Assembly (NCBI GenBank): GCA_916610825.1
Contig: OU744448.1
Coordinates: forward strand, 25,346,174-25,410,173
Direction of reading: 5' to 3'
Origin: Haliclystus octoradiatus
Taxonomy: Eukaryota > Cnidaria > Staurozoa > Stauromedusae > Haliclystidae
Length of the DNA stretch: 64,000 nucleotides
The translations under genes were made by a program, and so were the position numbers. Below are positions 56,344 through 64,000 of this stretch, in pieces; the stretch's first letter is position 1, and the number at the start of each line of letters is the position of its first letter. Below the pieces are notes generated by a model. That model did not search any database and was not told the DNA's origin. It saw only the letters and a program-made list of their open reading frames with translations.

Positions 56344-59300
56344 ATGGCGACAATGAGCAACTCTGAACGTTCAGATTATTCAGACTCTAGTTCGACTTCT
56401 CCAGACATTACATCACATCGCTACTCAAGAAAGTCAAGTCACAAAAGATTCTTAAAGGTAAAATATTGTTTATAAATATCCGTTTACTATTTCCTCAGAC
56501 CTCAACTGAATCAAGGTTTTAATCTGTTGTTTCATTCATATATTCCTAGACTAGGAATCCTAGTCCTAGGGACTCCTAGCTAGAAGTTCTAGAACTAAGA
56601 ATATAGTAGGCCTATTTCAATCAGGTAGTCTAGGCCTAAAGACAGTGTGATTTGATTATGCATGTCAGTTTATGTAAATAATATGTACCAATGCCGGATT
56701 GCATTTCTGGGTGTCTAAGGGCGCTCAATTAAAGGAGATCTTCTTAGAAATAGACGCTGATTGGAAAAGATGGATTTTTATCCAGAAAATTAAGAAATAT
56801 ACATGGATCTTCATGAACAGAAGATCCACCAGGCTTCATCTTATCCAATTAAGCATTTTTTTTGTTGTTGTCACAAAAAGACTTAACAAAGATAAAAAGT
56901 TGTTTCTCAATTTTATGAGGCCTATAATTTAGAGGGGCCTATGGCTGCCGCCTAGTCTGCCCATGGGTTAATCCAACACTGATATGTACGATAAGAATAA
57001 GTTGAAACTGAAAGAATATATAGGCCTGGGGCCCTGGGCCACTAATTGATTTGTCAAATTATTTTTAGTAAGTATAGGCTAATAATCTTACTTCACTTGT
57101 GTTACAGTTTTAGGAAGTCCCACATTCAAGCAAGTTGTTAGTAATCATTAATCAACTAGCATGATTGTGAAAAATTTACAAAATATAATATAGCGTAACC
57201 CCAGACCCGGATTGAAAATATTGCAATTTGCGAGCTTGAGATTTAATTAAGTTTAGTTGAAATCCTTGTCTCAGACACCCACAATAAACTTTTCAGTCTG
57301 GCCCTAGACTGAAAATTTTGTTGTGTGTGCCTGAAGTCTAGGCTCGTATTCCTCCAAAGGAGTTCAAATGAATTCAATTACCTGTCATGCGTGCAAAATG
57401 TGTGGTGTCTTTAATTAAACTGCGTACGGGATGAATGTATCCTAGACTGCATGGTCATTTGATCTGATTGTATTTCGCAAGGCATTAATTTGCGTAAATA
57501 AATAAGGTCATATAAACTTTACCAAAGAATATAGTGCTCAATTTCATTATGGGCAATTCCATGTAAGGTTAAACCAAAATGTCAAAGATATACCGATTAT
57601 TTGAGCAAAACTATTACAACTAATATCAAATTCAATGCTTCCAGGCTACTAGTACCTCTTTTTCTTTTAGAAATTATCTAATTAATGTTGAAAAAATCAA
57701 TGTTTTTTAACATGCGTCGTAATGGCCACTCTAACATTCTACGAAAACGAAATAATCAAAATTCAAAACTTTGCGCTCTCCTCGCATTACCAGAATCCAA
57801 AATGTTATATAAATCAGTATTATAGTCCTTGTTTTACACTATCCAATAATAGAATTAACAGAATAAGTGTCTTTTATTCCTAAATATCAGAAATGCTTCA
57901 TGATCTTCGACCGCTCGTAAGTGGGTCACGAGAAAGTCATAAAAGTTTTGTTTACACTTCAACATGCCACTTCAGCAAAGAATCCTTTCATATGCAAAGT
58001 AGATTACGGCTAATTCGCATATTTGGCGGGAAATTTCTTCCTTGTTGGCAAAGTCGTTCATTTGATATGGGTGACCCATTTACAGAGAGTTTGCTACGGC
58101 CAGTTTTTTACGAACACAAGAATCGGCAGCTCAAACAAAATCCCGCAGTGATAAGAGAATCAATTACATCGCATGAACGTTTGCACGTTGTGTGTTGGAC
58201 ACGTTAACACTGCGTTTAATTTTAACGTCGCTGTTGTTGAAATCGGCAAATGATATTGCACAATATTTGTCGCTTTTGTTGCGGAAGGAAAACGAAAGTT
58301 ATTGCTGTTGTTTAGAAAAGTTATGGTTCCTATCCTCACAGCAATTTGAACAATTATATCAGCCAATCTACATTTAATGATGATTAGAGATTGATCACAT
58401 AATATTTGTGTTTAACAAAAAAATGTCGAAGCTCATAATAAGCTGCTTCGTAGATGTAAGTGGATCACAAAACGTGTGTAAGTAAGTCACATCGTAACTT
58501 TGTTGATTTTCCAAACTGAATAAAGGAACATAATAAATTCGATTTTGTATAATAATGTTCCTCTTATCAATCTACACAACTGCTAACAAAAATGAAGCCA
58601 AATGGTAAAATAATTCCAAAGCCCTGAAAGAAAAAACCTTCCGACTTGTAAGTGGGTCATGATGGAATTGCTCATATGATATTAGCCTAATACAGCTGTT
58701 AGAAATAGAAAGGAGTCAGAGACAACGCATTCTGATTCCATTGAATTTCAGAATGGATGGGGTTGTTGTTAAGGTTTTAGATGTAGTCAGAAAGATGTAG
58801 TCATCATGTGCTGCTGTGTGTAACGCTATTTAAAGTCCTTTCACTCAAGCCGATGTAATTCTTTTCGTCTTTGTTTTCAGGAAATGTAACTTTTGCCTTG
58901 TAAATTAAACTTTTTCTCTGACTATTATTGTTGTTTTGTTGAGCAAACATGAGGCTTTTGATCTGCGGCTGCATATTTTCGTTCTGTTATTATTGACGTT
59001 CTCAAAATATATCAAAATGCAGACACAAGAACACATTTTATATAGCAAATTTACAAAAACACAAAATGTAATATAAAATGAATGCAGTAATTAGGAAGTT
59101 AAACATGATTAACTTTAGACTACCATCTACAACAATATTATGACAATTGCCTTTGTTACACAAAACGATAGCTGCGGAAATTATTTATCTGAGTATGAGG
59201 TATTCGTGTGTGTTTTCATTAATATTTTATTTCTGCCTGATGATTGCTATAAAAGCGTGGAGCTTTAAGGTAACACTATAAGACTCTGGTCTGACTCCTT

Positions 59301-62300
59301 TCTATTTCCATTATTATTATTATAAACAAATCTAAAAACTTCTTGTTAAACTCATCCACTGATGAGCTCTGGCCTATGTGCTTGGTTGGTGGGATATCTA
59401 TTATATACTTTATGCTCTATATATTTTATACTTTCAATATGCTTTTATAATCTATTGCTCTGTATGCTTTCATGCTTTTGTAATGCTTTTATGCTCTATA
59501 AGCTTTTATATTCTATATGCTTTTATGCTCTATATGCTTTCTATATGCTTTTATGCTTTATATATGCTTTTATGCTGCTATTGCTACTGGCGAACCTGTC
59601 ACACTCCATATATGGATCCCTGTCCAACCAAGCACCTGTCACACTGATAACCAGTGGAATTAACTATCATTAGTCAACTTACCAACACTTACCCATATGT
59701 GGACAAAAGAACTTACCAACCTGAAAACCTAAAACATTGCAAGGGAAAGGGAGGGTTGGGGAAATCGGGTTATGTGAATAATATATATAATAAAAACTTA
59801 CGAATAATAATAACAGTAAAATTTGCTCTGCCAAAAAACTTGCACACAAAAAGCTCAATTAAACTTTTGCTACCGCTAACAACGCTTTCCCCTAAAGGAG
59901 TGACTAATCCAAAACAAGGTGTGCCTAAAGTAGCACATTGTTTCATCCTTCTTACCCGGGCTCTTCCATATGTGCTGCTTACCTTATTTGGTATAAAATA
60001 GCTTCCCACGCTGTTATCTAAACTTTGTTACTTACGTCCGTAATCTAACGGATGTGAACTAACTCCCGCCTACGAAATGAAAGCTAGCCCCACTAGAAAG
60101 GGGGGGCTTCATGCAATGGCAGACAACAGTGTCTGAGTTTAATTTAGCCTAAAATTGTAATTAAATTAAAATTGTAAGCACCATAATATATCATGTCCCC
60201 TCTGATGAGATTTTTATATATTATCCTGCTAAATCTTTAATTAATTCATGTGTATATTCTTGAAGGCCGAATCAACAAAAAGTAATGATGTAGAAAGTGA
60301 AGAAAATATCAGTCCTGTGAAAAGAGTTAAAACATTACGCGATGGTGAGTTGAGAAGACATCTAAACTGAAGTTATTCTAACAATGTCAAGTTTGCTCTT
60401 GGAAACTGTATTGAACAGATAGTGTTTTGCCATGGAGAACATATTATGCCTACTGGTTTGAAATTCTATTGAATAGAGCCTTTACATACAGATTCATGGC
60501 AGATATGCCTCTACTGTCAATTGTCAGCGATACACCCTAGCTATTCGTAATGAAGATTTCCCTCCATACCATTCCATTCACCATCAGAAGATGGTACCCT
60601 TTTGACGTTCAGAATAAGTAATGGCTGAGTTGACCTTCTGTGGATTTGAACCAAACCAATTGCTCCGCCATCTGAGCTAATCTCTTTTCCATAAGGTACA
60701 AAATTAAAAATAGTCTTGGGCTCTGCTACATGATTAGTAGGCTAATGAGGGCCAACGGCATAACAAAGTCAACATTTTTGGCAAGTATGTATGTTTTACC
60801 TTTGTATGTATTTTTATAACCTATAACATACCGAACTGAGAGGTTGTATTTTATTTAAACTTGAACTCTTCTGTCCAATGTCACCTGCATCCTCAATGAC
60901 CTTCCCCTACTATTGTATAGCATTTTATCCTACTATTATTATTACATCATTTTAATGATTAACAGATGATAGTGATTGGAGTCCTGATAATGAAAGCAAA
61001 GATGGTTCAGACCAGGGTTCTGAAGAGGGTGAAATTGTCAGTGACCATGATGTCGATATAAGCTGTAATGCTGGTGATAGTCTGTATGTAGAAACTGCTA
61101 GTTCATTGTCGGATCCTAATGATAAAGAAACACAACCATCAGATCCTGAAAAAGACGAAGGGACAGACAATGATAACGACCATCATTCACAAATCAGTTT
61201 GTCTCCAAATTCTATTACTGGTAAGATACTTTTTTCTTTTCTGGTAAGATAATTCCCACCTTGATTTATATCCCTATTTGTTGAAACTACTTGAAAAGCT
61301 TTTCTATGCAAACACAACTAATTTGCGTCGCTCAATATCCCCTCGGATAATATCCCACATCGTTTAATATCAGGCTTCCGCGGCTCTTTTTTGTTATGAA
61401 ACTCGTTTAATGTCTCGTTTCTTTCAATTTGTAAATAAATGATAGGTCATATAATAATGCCTTTAAATCCTTAATATCACAATCGATTTTATATGTGTAT
61501 ACGCCTTCGGCTTGCGGCCTGCGACCGAGACCTTGTCACGTCGCTCCGATAAAATTCATCCCGGATTGCTTCACAGTAGGCTAATGGGTTCACAGTTAAT
61601 AATTAATCTAACTTTGAAACTTTAGAACTTATAGAGTATCACAACAGTTTCACCAGATTAATGATATAAAAATGCAAAAGCAAAAATAAAATCCAGTTTT
61701 CCAAAATTTGGGACCCCCTTCTCCACCTTTACGCCACTCCAACAGATGTAAACATAGTAATTTCAATTCTTATATCTCCCCATGGCGTCATTTTAAAATT
61801 GTCTGTTTCGATGATAATGTAAGGATATGATAATATAAGGATTTAAATGGAATAATATTTTATTTGCCGTCACTTGAACGCACATACCACTAATATTGTT
61901 AATGTCCGCTATTTCGGGGCCAGGGGCAGGCTCTTTGTTGTTCAAAATGTTCTAGTTCACTGATTTCAAAAGCAAATTCAGAAAGGCAGTGAACTATTTC
62001 CTAATGTTGACGTTTTAAAATCGTTTTCTCAATGATAATGTAAAGATTTAAATAAAATAAAAAGAACGAAAAATAAATACATACAGTCAAACCTGTTATA
62101 ACGTTCACCTCTATAAAGCGGCCACCTGTCTATTGTGGTCACTCTTGCAATGTCTAAAATAGTATTTTCTATTGAATCAAACCAGTACATAAAGGCCACC
62201 TGTCTATAATGGTCAATTCAGCTACCTCTCGTAGCTGGCCGTTATATACAGGTTTCACTGTATATTACTCGATCTTACTGGATATGGTTGTTTACAACGA

Positions 62301-64000
62301 ATTCCTACAGTATTATAAGAGAATTGATAAATTGAGGGCCGATGACTTGGGGCTTTTTGTATTTTTATTAAATGCGGTTGCTTGGAACACACAAAGCTTT
62401 GTAAGATTTTTGACTAAAACAGATCGATTTAAAGGGCTTCTTCTTATCGAAAAATTCAAACCATGTCTAACAAAGAGCGTTCCGACACAGTTTGGGCTCG
62501 CATCTAATGGAAAAAGGGTTTTACAAAGTTTTAGAGGCTTTGTCTAAGATGAGTTATGGATGGAAAACAGTCCGTTTCTGGGTCTTACACAGAATAGCAC
62601 TATTATATAATAGAATATTTGCAGATATGAAAATTCTTTTGCATGTGTCTTGTGATCAGCAAGGGGTAAAAATTCTTCAATACAATAGAAATTTCATCAT
62701 AACAAAAGAAAGAGAACAAAGGCAACGCTGTTTATTTCCACAGAATTTCCTTCGGAATTATGTGATTTTTGGTTTCTGAATTGCAATATATGGGAAATTT
62801 AAAAGTAGATTTTTTGCTGTAAAAAATTATCGTTGAGATGGTCAAAAGCCTTTAGGTACCCCAGAAACGTGTTAGAAGTTTGGAAGTGCCCGTGGAGAAG
62901 GGGTTTTATAATAATCAAACAGTGGTAATTAGGTCACCGAGACCATTTGCGTATTCTTATAATAAATATATTTTTCCATTTTATGCCTCAGCTGCTTTAC
63001 TTTGGGTAGTATCACCAGAGCCATCTATTTACAAGAGTTGGGACACTCTTTCATATACCGCTTTCTGTTCTCATCGGACAGATGCCAGTCACGTGATTTT
63101 ATGGACGCCATTTTTGTTACGACAATACCAGGCTCTCGAAATTTGAACAAAGCGCGCAAACATGATGACCGTAGAGATGAATGGTGACAGAGAAATAGAA
63201 TCATGAATTCAAAAAAGAAATTGTTCAAGAGCAAAACCTTTCAACAAAATTTTCAATGGAACGAAAATGGCGATTTAATAGATTGCTCTGCGTATCACAA
63301 CTTGCTAGCAATTACAGTTAGGATGAAAAAACTCCGCAAATAAGTTTCTGGAAGCTTAATACATAGTCACGGTCAGGGTACGACAAAGTAGGAATTCTGC
63401 AATCCTAGATTCCTGTAGGATCAGAGCAAATTCAGAAGAAAGTTGATATTATTATGATTTATTTGACAAACACCAGCAAAATGTTCTGAAGAAATTGTTG
63501 AAAAGCCTCTAGGATTCCAGAAAGCTTTGTCGGACCCTGTTCATGGTTATTAGATCTACATCAATAGTGGTATTAATATTAATATCCTGCATTTCTCATG
63601 CCATTTTTAATTTCACATATTGTGCCATTTTTTAGAATATGGTGAATCTCCTCAACAAGAACAGAAAGAAGCAGATAATAATTCACCAACAAATCTTGAT
63701 ATAGACATCCCATCGATTGAAATCGGGCATGATCAATCATCAAGAGATGGGACTGATTCAGAAATTATTGAGGAAAGTCAAGATGATTCGCCACGTGTCA
63801 GTTCATCAAGGGACCGTTCACCTTCAAAATCAGCACATCAAGAAACATCATCAGACGATAATGACCGGGACGATGCATATACAGTATCATCAGATAATAT
63901 AAAAAGCAAAGATCCAAAAAAGACTCGTAGAAACTCAAACGATGATAATGTTGAAATAGATCATTTGGAAATCAGTGTACCACAGAAAAACGTGTCAGGA
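56344..64000 (+). CDS. Acidic Ser/Asp/Glu-rich protein, probably nuclear; runs off the window
   Basis: Exons: 56344-56457, 60266-60344, 60966-61220, 63636-64000 (open). Phases 0, 1, 1 agree, giving about 271 residues so far. The start MATMSNSERSDYSDSSSTS has good context. The product is low-complexity: Ser/Asp/Glu runs, basic patches resembling nuclear localisation signals (KRVKTLRD near residue 57-64, DPKKTRRNS near the window end), motifs such as SDWSPDNESKDG and EEGEIVSDHD, and SRDRSPSKS resembling SR-type phosphosites. No folded domain appears in the visible part. Acidic N-termini like this occur in RNA-processing and chromatin factors such as ZC3H18, but the family cannot be named without the missing 3' part. 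The long introns hold several MITEs. Confidence 0.78.
56690..56982. mobile_element. MITE with GCCGGATT-type ends
   Basis: Left end CAATGCCGGATT, right end GGGTTAATCCAACACTG: inverted tips of about 12-16 bp with mismatches. A related end fragment (TTCATGGGTTAATACTGCACTG) lies at 8832-8872, and CAGCGCCGGATTAACC begins the insertion nested at 13372. It lies in intron 1 of the acidic-protein gene. Confidence 0.6.
57549..58675. mobile_element. Non-coding TIR element with GTAAGTGGGTCA repeats
   Basis: Ends ATGGGCAATTCCAT and ATGGAATTGCTCAT are inverted repeats with one mismatch, spanning 1127 bp. Variants of GTAAGTGGGTCA occur at about 57918, 58457, 58483 and 58648, mostly near the right end, like the subterminal binding motifs of DNA transposons. 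No transposase is encoded. Confidence 0.7.
58702..59308. mobile_element. TIR element with GGAGTCAGAGAC ends
   Basis: Left end GAAATAGAAAGGAGTCAGAG, right end CTGACTCCTTTCTATTTC: about 20-bp inverted repeats spanning 607 bp. The right half contains CTGATGATTGC, shared with the foldback at 45571-45762. It starts 27 bp after the 57549-58675 element. Confidence 0.75.
59378..59635. repeat. Degenerate TGCTTTTATGCTCTATA minisatellite between inverted 12-mers
   Basis: GTGCTTGGTTGG (59378-59389) and CCAACCAAGCAC (59624-59635) are perfect inverted repeats. Between them lie about eight diverged units of TATGCTTTTATGCTCTA. It produces two long overlapping open frames, which are artefacts of the repeat. 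Confidence 0.7.
60478..60695 (-). mobile_element. tRNA-derived SINE, copy 3
   Basis: Read on minus: GATTAGCTCAGATGGCGGAG (box A), then GGTTCAAATCCACAGAAGG (box B), AAGGTCAACTCAGCC, then GGTACCATCTTCTGATGG. Its head matches 39243-39625 closely and keeps the best box B of the three copies. It lies in an intron of the acidic-protein gene. Confidence 0.82.
62082..62262. mobile_element. MITE with TACAGT(C/G)AAACCTGT ends
   Basis: About 180 bp: left end TACAGTCAAACCTGTTATAA, right end the complement of TACAGTGAAACCTGTATATA. Internal GGCCACCTGTCTAT(T/A) occurs twice. This tip pattern is common in animal MITEs. It lies in an intron of the acidic-protein gene. Confidence 0.8.
62263..63373. other. Intron segment, nothing recognised
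   Basis: Contains overlapping open frames of 60-110 codons on both strands with no family resemblance. Somewhat higher G+C than the surrounding introns suggests an old insertion, but no ends are visible. Confidence 0.35.
63374..63539. mobile_element. MITE family A, copy 4
   Basis: About 166 bp: CAGGGTACGACAAAG at left, TTTGTCGGACCCTG at right. The interior matches the copies at 6331 and 25352 with more divergence. It ends about 100 bp before the last visible exon. Confidence 0.8.

Noticed and set aside
57893..58207. 104-codon frame
   Set aside because: It lies wholly inside the 57549-58675 TIR element and has no recognisable domain.
59355..59400. Hammerhead ribozyme candidate (CTGATGAG core)
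   Set aside because: No GAAA with a pairing stem II follows at the right distance; the same holds for CTGATGAG at about 60208.
59362..59673. Two overlapping ~90-100 codon hydrophobic frames
   Set aside because: Both follow the minisatellite unit and have no splice or family support.
62209..62779. Overlapping 112- and 95-codon frames as a gene
   Set aside because: The start lies inside a MITE, the two frames are out of phase with no splice signal joining them, and no family resemblance is seen.

Overview
This is an animal nuclear sequence: AT-rich, full of introns with GT-AG ends, and dense in transposon debris. The clean gene content (PPP4R3, ARMT1, a ShKT-trypsin protease, a CatSper1-type sperm channel, a secreted amidated peptide) together with short CR1/L2-like LINEs, TTAA-flanked MITEs and a tRNA-derived SINE points to a marine invertebrate. 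A tunicate is my best guess, but nothing here proves the taxon.

Layout. 1-2883 is intergenic. 2884-20650 (minus) is a complete 16-exon PPP4R3 (SMEK) gene of 793 codons, rebuilt exon by exon with all phases agreeing. It lies head-to-head with ARMT1 (plus, about 20.9-33.7 kb). Four ARMT1 coding exons are certain (24506-33706) and its first coding exon is unresolved. Between the two start regions sits a 5'-truncated LINE flanked by 427-bp, 99% identical direct repeats. Two decayed antisense LINEs lie in ARMT1 introns. 34984-38660 (minus) is a five-exon secreted serine protease with an N-terminal ShKT domain; one intron carries about 133 uninterrupted AAT units. 40137-49459 (minus) is a CatSper1-like pore subunit with all six transmembrane segments, a TxDxW filter and the C-terminal helix. 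52112-54499 (plus) is a four-exon gene for an 88-residue secreted precursor: signal peptide, very acidic propiece, then a cationic Trp/Pro/Arg-rich peptide with two Cys and a terminal FGR amidation signal. It is the most novel-looking gene here and reads like an antimicrobial or peptide-hormone precursor. 56344 to the end (plus) holds the first four exons of an acidic Ser-rich, probably nuclear protein.

The genes are unrelated housekeeping, germline and secreted functions and do not form a pathway. The other notable layer is mobile DNA: two ~2.0-kb copies of a TTAA-flanked element in opposite orientation 31 kb apart, a third TTAA element with a nested insertion, several MITE families, three tRNA-derived SINE copies, and a few long, nearly perfect hairpins. 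Coordinates of exons were derived by hand from splice sites and homology to remembered family members; no database search was run.
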